Source: Emydura subglobosa
Lineage: Eukaryota > Chordata > Testudines > Chelidae
Reading direction: 5' to 3'
Assembly (NCBI GenBank): GCA_007922225.1
Contig: ML679961.1
Coordinates: 72,024,890 to 72,088,889 of the forward strand
Length of the DNA stretch: 64,000 bases
Position numbers and translations under genes: made by a program. Below the pieces are notes generated by a model. It did no database searches and was not told the origin of the DNA. It saw only the letters and a program-made list of their open reading frames with translations. Positions within the stretch are counted from its first letter, which is position 1. The number at the start of each line of letters is the position of its first letter. Of the stretch, positions 10,900-20,289 are shown one piece after another.

Positions 10900-11395
10900 A
10901 ATAAGGAACAAAATTCCCCTATGCAGGAAAAATCCACATAAAGGACAGGATTTCCCACTCAGCTGGAATTGTCATGACTGAGAAGCTGGACAACTGGCCA
11001 GAGGGTCCTATAAGCATGTAGATCTCAGGAGATCCAAAGAGGTCCACAAAGAGGCTGTGTGCCTTTGCATTGTCTCCCTATGTCATTATGGCTTCTGCAG
11101 CAGCTGTGTTCCCACAGACTCCTAACTGCTGTTCCTGAGCCCTTTCCTGGGGAAGTAGGGATGTAGTGGCCCACACTGTGAAAGATGATGTTGACTTGGT
11201 CAGGACTATCCTGCGGGGATGGAAAGAGACAATGCTGCAGAGAGTGATATGCCCTGTGGCCCACTCCTTCACATACAAGTAGCCTGATCCACATGGACCA
11301 CCTTCTAGATGGGTCTCTGCAGGACCAGGGGGAAAGCGTGGGCAATGGGACAGAGTCATGGCTTCCTCTCTTCTAGGTAGAAACAGCAAAAATAT
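10900..11395. other. GC-richer stretch, possible old repeat
   Basis: Base composition is clearly richer in G and C than the neighbours. Overlapping open frames of 103-106 codons on the minus strand show no domain or signal features. It may be part of an old interspersed repeat, like the similarly composed stretches at 12000-12720 and 37280-37750. Confidence 0.3.
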
Positions 11396-11999
11396 GGTGA
11401 AGACTAATTAAATGTTTAAGATTCTTTCACTTTTAGCAACAGAAGGTGCTATGAGCAACACTGGTAAGGACATCTATTTTTTACTTTGATCAGTTTTATC
11501 TTGGAGGATGTCCCTTTTAAATAAAAATCTTCCCTCTTCACAGCCTTTTTTTTCATAAAATGTGCTTGCAAATCAAAAACTGTCAGAAAAGAAGCTGGTG
11601 AGTTTGGTTTGTTTGTGGTTTATTTATTAATGAAGGCTCAAAATGGCTCTGACATGAAGATTAAGGCACTTTGGACCTAGGTCTTTCCTGAGTCATTAAC
11701 CTTTGCTCTTCTCATGCGATACCTCAAAGCTGACCTTTCTGCTGTCTCTGGTTTTCATGATAAACTGACAGGGCTGCTGGGCTTCTTAGTGATTTATCCT
11801 TTCAGCCTGTAGTGATCTGTGTCTCAATTTTTTCTCTCCTCCTCTTGTCTAGAAGATTCAGTCTAAGAGGAAAGGTTGTCTTTTGGCCAGAGCTGGTGTG
11901 GGTGACACAGGACTCTAATTATCTAGTCTCAAGCTTGTGATGTTCTGAGACTTTTTTTCTGCATCAATAGACCAGCTGTTATTTGTTCAGCTGTGATAA
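11396..11999. other. Unannotated stretch
   Basis: No gene or repeat is recognised. Confidence 0.4.
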
Positions 12000-12720
12000 A
12001 ATATGGCACAACAACTATGTTCGATCTGAGTCCAGCCTCACCTCCCTGCCTCTGAATGGGATTGTCCCCCCTGAATGTGTGCATGGAGGGGGCCCTCTGG
12101 GTGTAGCTCTCTCTCTCCTCTCAGACGGAAGGGGCTCAATCACCACTGCATCCCCTCCACACCCCGATTCAGGCTGCATGGAGGGTGCACCAAGGAGGGG
12201 GTGGAGACTGAAAAGGGTGAAGGGTAAGAGCGAGTGGCCCTGTGAGTGACGTACATTGGCCACCCTTCAGAGCCACAGAAATTCCCTAGAAAAGAAAACA
12301 GTTAACATTCCGTCCTGCGCCTCTGGAAGATGCAAAGCAGAAAGTGCAGCCCGAGGGGAAAGATGCCTTTAAACTGTCTCTGTGCTTTCAGAATTCTGGA
12401 CTGCTCTTGGGGTCAGTGCAACTCCACCATAAATTAGAGCAGCCAGGGGCCCAGAATCCTCTGTAGCACTTAGAGCTCTGGCCATACCCGCTACCACCTT
12501 GGCATGGTCCTCTGTGTCAGAGTCTACAAGGGGCCAGGACAGGGCCATTTTTGGCAGACTTACACTGTGACTGTATTGGGGAAATTCTTTCCTGGCCTCT
12601 AGGGGCATAGTTGCCACCACTATGCACCACTGCAGCAGTATATAGAGGCCAGGGCAGGGGACAAAATCTGTCCCCGTATTCTGGGACTGTATCATCTATA
12701 CTGCACATCACTCAAGGTAT
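12000..12720. other. GC-richer stretch, possible old repeat
   Basis: There is a C- and G-rich island with open frames of 82-108 codons on the minus strand. The frames differ in phase and overlap, and none shows a recognisable motif or a plausible exon border. I favour a decayed repeat or a locally GC-rich unique region over a gene. Confidence 0.3.
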
Positions 12721-13800
12721 TCTGGGCACAGCTGTAACTGGGGCAGGATGAGAGGGAAAGAAGAGTGCTCCTGGCAGTCTAGCTTTGGTGATGGTCCTAG
12801 AATCCACAGAGTTTCTGAGAAGTTCCCACAGTCAGTTCCATGAGAACGGAAAACCCCCACCTTACCTCAACAGATAGATGTGAGAGAGACTCTGAGAAGG
12901 GAACCTCCCCAGTGACCCCCAGAAGTTTTTCCTGAAAGAAGGGGCAACCTGACCATCCATATCTAGTGTTCTGATCCTGCATTTCTTAGCACTCAGAACA
13001 CCCATTATACAATTCCAGTGGCTGAACAAGAATCACTGTCCTCAGAAGATGTGATCAAAGACTTTTTCTTACAAGGTTTTTAGGTAGTGATTTGTTTTTG
13101 ATGAGATATTCTGTATTTACTCCCCCTGTGGTTCTCCATAAGATATATAGTCAGATAATGTCAAATACTATTACAGTCAGATCCTTTCACAACAGTGTAA
13201 TGAGATTCTTTTCTTCATTGGCAATGTTTCCCCTCCCCCCCATCTCTTTCAGTAAAGAAGTTGTTTATGACGAATTCACGTGTCTGATTGCTTGGTAATT
13301 TACATTTATATGATGTTAGAATTTTGAAATAATGGATTCTTGCTTTGTTTAAAACTTTGTGAGGTTTTTGTAAAAATTCATAAATAAAATTAAACAACCG
13401 CAAATGACAACCCATTGAACTCAACATGAGTCTTGGCTGTGCAGGGAATGCTGGGTAAGTCCTTGGGTATTGTTAAAAATTTTCAATGAATCTAATATTT
13501 AGGTTACTTTTTAATATACTTTTTGCCTTCAGACCTAAAGTAGATGAAGGTTTGTATACATAGTTAAGAATATTTGCTGCCTGTGAAGCCTTTAAAATGT
13601 AAGCCACTAGAAAAATCTCATTTAAACCCCATCACCCCAAGAATCTGCATTTCAAAAAAATCCAGATACATTGGAGCTGGTTATTTTCAGGTTCTTCTCC
13701 CCAGCTTCATCCATTATTCTCTTGTCTATCACATATATCTGCTTTCCAGTTCATCAGATCAGCCTGCAGCAGCAGTTACTACGATTTACGATCAATTTTG
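12721..13800. other. Unannotated stretch
   Basis: No gene or repeat is recognised. Confidence 0.4.
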
Positions 13801-13804
13801 CATA

Positions 13805-13958
13805 AACAAGTCTGAGCACAAGATCAGAAATCAGGAAATCTGGATTGTAATCCTGGTTTGAACATTGATTCACTGTGTGATCTTGGGAAAGGTATTTAGC
13901 ACAAATTCTCAATATTTCTCTGATTTTGTATGCCTCAGTTTTTGCATATCATTAGGAG
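13805..13958 (+). mobile_element. MIR/CORE-type SINE, 5' and core part
   Basis: In order: 'gagcacaagatcagaaatca', 'ggaaatctggattgtaatcc' (tRNA-like 3' part with a weak B-box), 'gattcactgtgtgatcttgg' and 'tatgcctcagtttttgc'. These are the tRNA-like head and CORE domain of a MIR-like SINE in sense orientation. The 3' tail is absent. Confidence 0.7.
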
Positions 13959-13969
13959 AGGCCCAAGTT

Positions 13970-14262
13970 AACATCGACTGAGAAATTCCACCAGATACTG
14001 CATTCCTCAGTGATCACTGTAGTGAATGTTGAGCTGTTATGTAATAATTTAAGAATTTTGGTCAGCAGCGTAGACGCTGTGGCTCGAGCTGGAGTCTGGG
14101 CTCTGAAACCGAACCGCTCCTTTGGCTTCAGAGACCGAGTTCCAGCCTGAGCCCCAACATCGACACTGCTGTTTTTCATGTGTGAGCCCGAGGCTGTGAC
14201 CTGGGCTCCAAGACTTGCTGTTGCAAGTTTTAAAACATGACGTAGACATACCCTTCAAGACC
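13970..14262. mobile_element. Palindromic MITE-like element, decayed
   Basis: The right end 'cgtagacatacccttcaag' is the typical terminal sequence of a turtle-type palindromic element (inverted: cttgaagggtatgtctacg). Internal words 'ggctcgagctggagtctggg' and 'gagttccagcctgagcccc' are mutually inverted. The left end is not clear. GC content is higher than in the surroundings, as in the other members. Confidence 0.5.
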
Positions 14263-14383
14263 AAAGGAACACTAAACACTTTCTCTCAAGAGAAAGGGAA
14301 GAGGGATGTTCAAAAGATTGAGCAGGATTTAAAGAGTCTCTCCCTGAAGTAGACTGAGTTAATGTTAAGGAAAAAGATTATGC

Positions 14384-14545
14384 CCCTTAGGGGATGTCTA
14401 CACTATAATTAATGACTCGGGATTGGCCCGTGCCAGCTGACTCGGGCTAAGGGGCTATTTAATTATGGTGTAGACATTCAGATTTAGGCTGCTGCCCGAG
14501 TTCTTCCCAGGTGGGTCTATAAGAAGCTTAGACCTCCAGGATCCC
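14384..14545. mobile_element. Palindromic MITE-like element, truncated
   Basis: It opens with 'cccttaggggatgtctacac' and contains 'gactcgggattggcccgtgc', 'ccagctgactcgggcta' and 'gtgtagacattcagattta'. The words 'ctgactcgggct' and 'ggcccgtgccagctg' also appear, inverted, in the element at 44180-44372 ('cagctggcatgggccagctg'). These are two partial members of one family. Confidence 0.55.
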
Positions 14546-14549
14546 CCTG

Positions 14550-15492
14550 TGGAAAACAGAAAGAGACCTGGTAAGCTATACTTGTATAGTCTGTCTAGTG
14601 TTTTTAGTTCTGTTTTCTCTGAAATGCTTTTGTTTTAAATAAAACAAAACTTGATTTTAAGAAAGCTATCTGGTCACTTGATACCACTGGTCATGGTTCC
14701 CACAGAAAAAGGCACTGCTGGGGCCAAACCCAGTCAGACCTGTTGAGGTAATCACGGTTAGTACTAGGAGACTGCAGTCCAAGCCCCAGTCTGACAGTGG
14801 GAGAACTTATCATTTCACCCTAAGAGAGGTGATGGCTCAAAGCCTGAAATGGAATGGACTCCAGTAGAGCAGAAGTGGCCAAAGGGGCTATTAGCTCAAT
14901 GACAGTAACTGCCAAATTCAGATGTCCATTGAGACTGGTGATGGGTGAACAGAGGCCATTCTGTATCACTCTAATGTGCTGAAGTTAGCTAAAATTGATG
15001 AGCAAATTAGAGGATCAAAGTCACTGATAGTCTAAAAAGATCTTTAAGAGAACTGTAGCTTCTCAAACCTAATCCATACCTTTGAACTAAGGCAGCGGGA
15101 CTGACAGCTGAAGCTAGGATGGATGCTACCTGCCTAGGATGGCCTCCCAGCTAAATCTTCTGCTGCAGTCAAACACATTGCAAAGTGAAAACACAAGGTG
15201 AGACTGGATAGAAACCAGGGGGTTTCCTGCCGCCCTGCCCCCATCCCCTGAAGACAGACGTCTGAGATCATTTTCTTTAAAGTGAATTTAAGATTGGTTG
15301 AAAGGGGCCAGGTTAATAGCTCTGGAGATTGAAGTCATCTGTAAAGCCACTGAAAAGATACAGGATGGGCTGGAGGAATTGCCTACTGGATGAAAAGAGA
15401 ATTCAGTTTCCATTCTCAAATCAGTTTTTGGCCTCTCTCCTGAGGCTGCCAGACTGGAATAGTAATTTCAGCTGTGGATTTTGTGCACTGGC

Positions 15493-15524
<32 letters not shown>

Positions 15525-15980
15525 TAGGGGTCACCAGACAGCCATCAGATGGTAATTACTTCCATTTACTACCAGTGGGATCTTGTTTGGTCTGATAACC
15601 AAGGGGCAAAAGGCTCCATCTCCCATTTCCAGTCCTTAAAGTCATGCAGTTCCCTCACAGGACTATAACATTAATAATCAATGTATTATCAAGAGACAGA
15701 CTATTTCACTCACATTATATCTCAGTTCACCCCATCAAGGCATGCAGAACTCCTGAGCCTATTCAGTTCTGCGCTAAGTCCCCATGATTTTGTTCGTGTC
15801 TGACTTACAGGACGGAATCTTTTGGGATTTGGTGTTCCATAACGCATCTCATTTTCTGAATAGCTGACTTGGCCTGCATAAATAGGATATTTTTTGTTCT
15901 TATTTCCTGTTAGTCTCTTATGTGTTCCATGTAAATCTTTTACGTGGACTCCAGAGCTATCCTTTGTCTGGCAACAAAAA
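14550..15980. other. Unannotated stretch with a possible old LTR fragment
   Basis: Around 14600-14760, 'ttttgttttaaataaaacaa' supplies an AATAAA signal, followed by 'ctatctggtcacttgatacc', which has the feel of an LTR 3' half. No terminal repeat or duplication was found. The remainder shows nothing recognisable. Confidence 0.25.
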
Positions 15981-15984
15981 GTAC

Positions 15985-16660
15985 TTTAATATTTGAAAAA
16001 CAATATATCGGGTAATAGAGACAGCTGCACTGCCTAAGAAGAAGACCGTGTTCAAAGGAATCAGACTTTTTTAACTGACTGGCAAACCATATGTTATTTT
16101 TGCAAGGATTTGCTCCCTAGGATCAAGGCAATTTAGCAGCATAGATGCGTTTAGTGAAGCTATAATGATCTTTCCTTTTAAGCCTTTGACATCACTGGCC
16201 TGTGTATTTTTATATGCATACAAAACATCCACTTTCAGGCTTTGACCAGTCACTTGTAAGAGTTATTTTTTCCATGTGCATATTATCCATCCATCACAAT
16301 AGATATTTTTCTTGTAGGTGAACAGAAAAGCTATTTTTTAAAATGAAAGAAACACAACAGCCTATTTATGATCAGTTAACAGACTCTCAGTGCAGACATT
16401 AAAATGACAGCTGCACAGATCTTAAACAACAAAGTTGCAAAGCATTCCCCTTACTTAACCTGTCAAATCCCGAGTTCAGAGTTTTACCCAAAGCTGGCAG
16501 AATAGCACAGACAATGATCCACAAACACTGAGTTGCATTTGAATTGGCTTTTGCTTTGATGACATTCATGACCTTTTCATCCACTTTCCACAAACACTGG
16601 CGTGAGAGACTTTGTTTTGCAAGAATGTGCATGTAAAGCAAAAATTTTGAGCGATCCTAC
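15985..16660. other. Unannotated, repeat-free stretch
   Basis: No repeat is recognised. An 80-codon open frame on the minus strand (16399-16641) shows no domain. The absence of repeat words makes this one of the less decayed-looking intervals, but I see no positive evidence for a gene or enhancer. Confidence 0.3.
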
Positions 16661-16792
16661 AAATGCATTTATGGGATGATTGATCCTGGAAATGTTTGTG
16701 CAGTCATCTTGAGCACTTGGGAGTTGGAAGGAAATGAAGAAGGTTTGGAAGAGGAGCTATAGAGACAGGTGTGATGGGCAGTGTCATAGTGC

Positions 16793-16842
16793 TGTCACCG
16801 CCAGGCTAGGTAAAACAGGGTAGAGTCCCTAGCCTGGTGACA
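16793..16842. repeat. Strong inverted repeat (hairpin)
   Basis: 'ccaggctagg' at 16801-16810 is followed after 17 bases by its exact complement 'cctagcctgg' at 16828-16837. Outer words 'gtcacc' and 'ggtgac' add further pairing with a small bulge. It sits a few bases from the 3' end of the CR1 at 16846. It could be a remnant of a small foldback element or a target preference; it is not a terminator in a eukaryotic setting. Confidence 0.75.
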
Positions 16843-16845
16843 CTT

Positions 16846-17268
16846 TATAGACTCATAGACTTTAAGGTCAGACGAGAGCAATATGAGCATCTAGTCTGAC
16901 CTCCTGCACAACGCAGGCCACAGAACCTCATCCACCCCTCCTGTAATAGACTCCTGACCTAGGACTGAATTACTGAAGTCCTCAAATCATGGTTTAAAGA
17001 CTTCAAGGTACAGAGAATCCACCAGCAAGTGACCCATGCCTCATGCTACAGAGGAAGGTAAAAAACCCCCAGGGCCTCTGCCCATTTGCCCTGGGGGAAA
17101 ATTCCTTCCTCACCCCAAATATGTCAATCAGCTAAACCCTGAGCATGTGGACAAGACTCATCAGGCAGACACCCAGAAAGAATTCTGTGTAGTAACTCAG
17201 AACCCATCCCATGTAACATCCCTTCACAAGCCATTGGGCATATTTATCACTAGTAGTCAAAGATCAGC
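16846..17268 (-). mobile_element. CR1 LINE, 3' end, minus strand, 5'-truncated
   Basis: The plus strand begins 'tatagactcatagac', the reverse of the short 8-bp tandem end of CR1 elements. It continues with 'atctagtctgacctcctgca' and 'ccaccagcaagtgaccc', then an A-rich then C-rich run, and 'ccattgggcatatttatcac'. This is the 3' untranslated region and the end of the coding region of a turtle-type CR1. Truncation near 17268 is the usual 5' truncation of target-primed insertion. It is non-functional. Confidence 0.85.
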
Positions 17269-17269
17269 G

Positions 17270-17890
17270 AGGTGTAAGGTGACACATGGGAAGGCAGCCA
17301 AATGTCAGGAATGCTGCCAGCTTCTCTGATGGTGAATAGATGCCCTGCTGGCACCTATGACCCCTGGAACAACCTAGAAATGTTGCATTTAGAGGTAAAA
17401 AACACAAAGGTGATATGAAGAGCCAGCGCCCTGGGTGTTGATGAAGAAAGACAAAGAGCAGTGTCACAAGAAAGAAGAGAATCACATAAGAGAGGTGTGG
17501 TGGTGAAGGAGGATCCATGTGCTGCTTTTGATGTCACTACTTTGCAGGTCAAAGCAGTTATTTGCCATTGGGTGGCTGTTCTCACATCTCACTATCAGGG
17601 AATGGGACCTTGAAAATAGAGAAAGGGTGCTTGTAGAGGGAGTGTCCTAAACTGTGGTGAAAGGGATGAGTGGTGATAGAAAATAGGAGACTAGTACATT
17701 CAGTAAAGACACTTCAGATACATATGAAATATTGTTGCACAGGGACAGGACACTGAAATCCCAACACTGAGGCAGTTAGTCAGATGAGATGGACCAGGGT
17801 CTCTGCCCATGCCCTTCACAGACTACAATTCACTTGTATACACAAATGCAATTATTTTGTGGGAATGTGACAAAAGAGATTTGAATGTAA
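17270..17890. other. Unannotated stretch
   Basis: No gene or repeat is recognised. Open frames of 76-97 codons overlap the CR1 or have no features. Confidence 0.4.
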
Positions 17891-17894
17891 ACAC

Positions 17895-18310
17895 AGTGTG
17901 GGGTTAATTAGGCAGTCCCAAAGTGACAGCTGTTCTGTGCTGAAGCATTTATTTCATGCAAATGAACATGTCACTAATCATACTAGAGTAGAATATTTTA
18001 AAACCCATTAAAACTATTATACCCCAAAATAAGTTTATCTGCTAGGGAAAAATGCCTCTGGAGAATGTACCTGACAAAAGCTCAGTTAGTTCTGTGTCTT
18101 TGAACTCCCTCAGGTAAAGCTTTTATAATTGCAAGCAGCATTAAACAGCACACAGCTGAACCAAATCCCTTTATAACCCCCACTCCAATTAGAACCAGCA
18201 AAATCCCTTAGAAAAGTGGACACAGCTGCTCTCTCACTTCCTCTTACTCATAAGTACCTACTGTGTCACATTAAAATCTGCTGCAAATAACCAGTAAATC
18301 TTGCCTCCAG
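17895..18310. promoter_or_regulatory. Candidate regulatory stretch with octamer and E-box
   Basis: A POU-type octamer 'atgcaaat' lies at 17956-17963, with an E-box 'cagctg' at 17928-17933 and TAATTA-type words nearby ('ggttaattagg' near 17902). A second group of sites follows at 18110-18200. There is no repeat signature. This is an inference from motif clustering only; such motifs also occur by chance in AT-rich DNA. Confidence 0.2.
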
Positions 18311-18540
18311 TGATTTATGTTTATCTTTCTCTATGTCTGGGAGTAACCCAGGTATTTTTTAAAATCTGAGGTCCACCTATATAGCCTACATCTAATACTA
18401 TTGTAGAAAATGAGAGGAGAGAAAAAAAAAAGTTAGCATCTGCTAAACTCCATTAGTCCTTTTTACCTCTAGTACCCTCTCAGTAAAAGCAAAATACTCT
18501 GCTCCCAAAAGTAATCTGCCCTTTCTACTGCTTATAAAGT

Positions 18541-18640
18541 CTAGTTATCCAATCAGAGAACAAAATAGTGCCACCATGTGACTTATGTGACCAATCAGAC
18601 TGCTCCAGTATCAATTACTAACAGCAAACAGTTTGTGAGT
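18541..18640 (+). repeat. Interspersed repeat related to 58590-58690
   Basis: 'atccaatcagagaacaaaa' followed by 'ccatgtgactta' matches 'aaccaatcagggaacaaaa' followed by 'tcatgtgacttagg' at 58594-58632. A later weaker match links 'ctaacagcaaacag' to 'tcaatagcaaatg'. The family is unknown; the two copies are in the same orientation. Confidence 0.45.
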
Positions 18641-18700
18641 TAGGCCCTGTCTACATTAGAAAGCACTTTATACCAATGTAGTTGGACAAGATGCATAACT
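18641..18700. mobile_element. MITE end fragment
   Basis: 'ttaggccctgtctacattag' resembles the terminal inverted repeat cttagg.tatgtctacact of the palindromic elements at 14384 and 45299. Only one end is present. Confidence 0.4.
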
Positions 18701-18789
18701 TTTTTGTGCCCCAGTTTCCTCAATATATAATATTATTATTCTTCATATAGAACCACAGCAGAACATGATGCTTGACTGACCAATACAGA

Positions 18790-18900
18790 AAGACAGACCC
18801 CTGCCACCCCCAACTGGGCCTTACAATCTATTTTAGATATAATACAACAAGCGATAATAAACAAAGGCGTAGAAAAGGTGAGCATGGGAAAGACAAAAAC
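18790..18900 (-). mobile_element. SINE 3' tail fragment, minus strand
   Basis: 'acagacccctgccaccccca' and 'gccttacaatctattttaga' are the reverse of the 'tagattgtaagctc...gcagggactg' tail seen elsewhere. A downstream 'gcgataataaacaaagg' fits the continuation of an array-type SINE tail, but that part is uncertain. Confidence 0.45.
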
Positions 18901-20003
18901 TAAAACATGAGAAATCAAAACGTGCTCTTTTGCAGCCACATCTTTTTATTTTCTTTAATTAAAATATTATTATTTCAAGTTAATATGTTATTGGGGTGTG
19001 GTAAGAATAGCATACTTTCAACACTGCAAGCTGGTGGGAAGGAGGGGGTCAGGTGCTGCCCCCAGGGGGTTGGATGCCCAAGGAGGGTCAGGTGTTGCCC
19101 TGTGGTTTAGAAGGCCCTGGGAGGGGGAACTGCAAAGAGAGCTTGTCCTGCATTCACACTGCAGTGGTGGCTATGGTTCCTGCATGCTCTGGCGGCTGCT
19201 ATCCTGCAGGACTGGCTGGTGTAGCTTCCTGCTGTGGCCATTGAGACCTGTCCTGGGATGCACAGGGGTCATAGCACTGCTCAATTTGGTATAACCCCCC
19301 TGCCGGGGGAGCAGGAGTTTCCAGGCCAAATTTGAGTGAATGCTGCTGTGACTTTGTCCCGCAGCACCTGGTTTGGGGAGCCAAGCCTAGCCAACCCTGT
19401 AGGACAGGAGCCATTTCAACTGGGACAGGGGGTTTTGTGGCTCAAAGTGAGGAAGTCCTGCTAAACCCAAGGACATTTGGGTGGTTTTGGGCAGATGATG
19501 GAGTTTGGTGAGCCCCAGTCCACCTCCCCTAGAATCTGACAAAAATGCCAGTAGCGGTGAGTTCTGGGACAATGCAGATCATGGTATAGTAAAGCTTTTG
19601 TGAAGTTCTTTGCTGTTTATGTATCAAAGATGACAGCCACAGTGGGCTTGATTCAGGCCCAGATTACGCCAGCTTCTGCAGCTGGCCCATAGGAGAAGAA
19701 AGCCCATGAGGCAGGGCGTTGTGGCTCCCAACATGCTTGCAACCCTTACTCCACAGGGTCTTGTAGCTGGCTAGTGCTACTTCTGAAGTGGGCGGTGTAG
19801 CAATGGGGACCATGCCTTTAAGGGCTGAGCGTCCTAGATGGAGGGTCTAGACAGGGCACTGTGAAGCTCTTGCTGGAGCCAGATGCAGACAGTAGTAACG
19901 CAGATCTATTGTGTTAAGCACTGAGGCCCAGATCAATCAAATGAATCAAATCAGATGAAAACAATGGAAGTTAGGAGCCTAATACCTTTGAAGATTTGGC
20001 CCA
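18901..20003. other. Unannotated, G-rich in part
   Basis: 19020-19600 is richer in G, with repeated 'gggggt' and 'gggagggggaac' words. Open frames of up to 98 codons here are composition-driven. 19640-19880 ('gattcaggcccagattacgc' and neighbours) may be an old repeat related in style to 37280-37750. No gene is recognised. Confidence 0.35.
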
Positions 20004-20287
20004 TAGGCTGTGTCTACCCTGGGAGTGATTTACAGTTTGTACAGACATACTCGCACTAGCTCTCATTGAGCTCGCACAAGAAAAATAGTAGTGTCACTGC
20101 AGTAGCACAGCATCAGGAGCAGAGGCACGAGCCAGCTGCCCCGAGTATAAATCTGCCTGGAAGCATGTGGATCTGTACTAGGGCAGCTATTACACTTTTT
20201 AGCACGCGAACTCTCCCCAAGCTAGTACGAGTATGTTTATAGGAGCTGGGAATCACACCCCTAGCTCCCAGTGTTCACATAGCCTGA
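20004..20287. mobile_element. Palindromic MITE, about 284 bp
   Basis: The left end 'taggctgtgtctaccctggg' and right end 'ttcacatagcctg' are inverted. Internal inverted pairs include 'actcgcactagctctcattg' against 'aagctagtacgagtatg'. The layout and words (gctagc..., 'aaaatagtagtgt' against 'acactttttagcacgcg') match the elements at 31665 and 60497. There is no coding capacity, so it would have been moved by a transposase supplied elsewhere. Confidence 0.7.
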
Positions 20288-20289
20288 GT

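Noticed and set aside
12000..12720. CpG island or promoter
   Set aside because: GC content rises but CG pairs remain sparse, and no transcript start features were seen.
16801..16837. Hairpin as a transcription terminator
   Set aside because: No T-run follows, and intrinsic terminators do not apply in vertebrate nuclear DNA.
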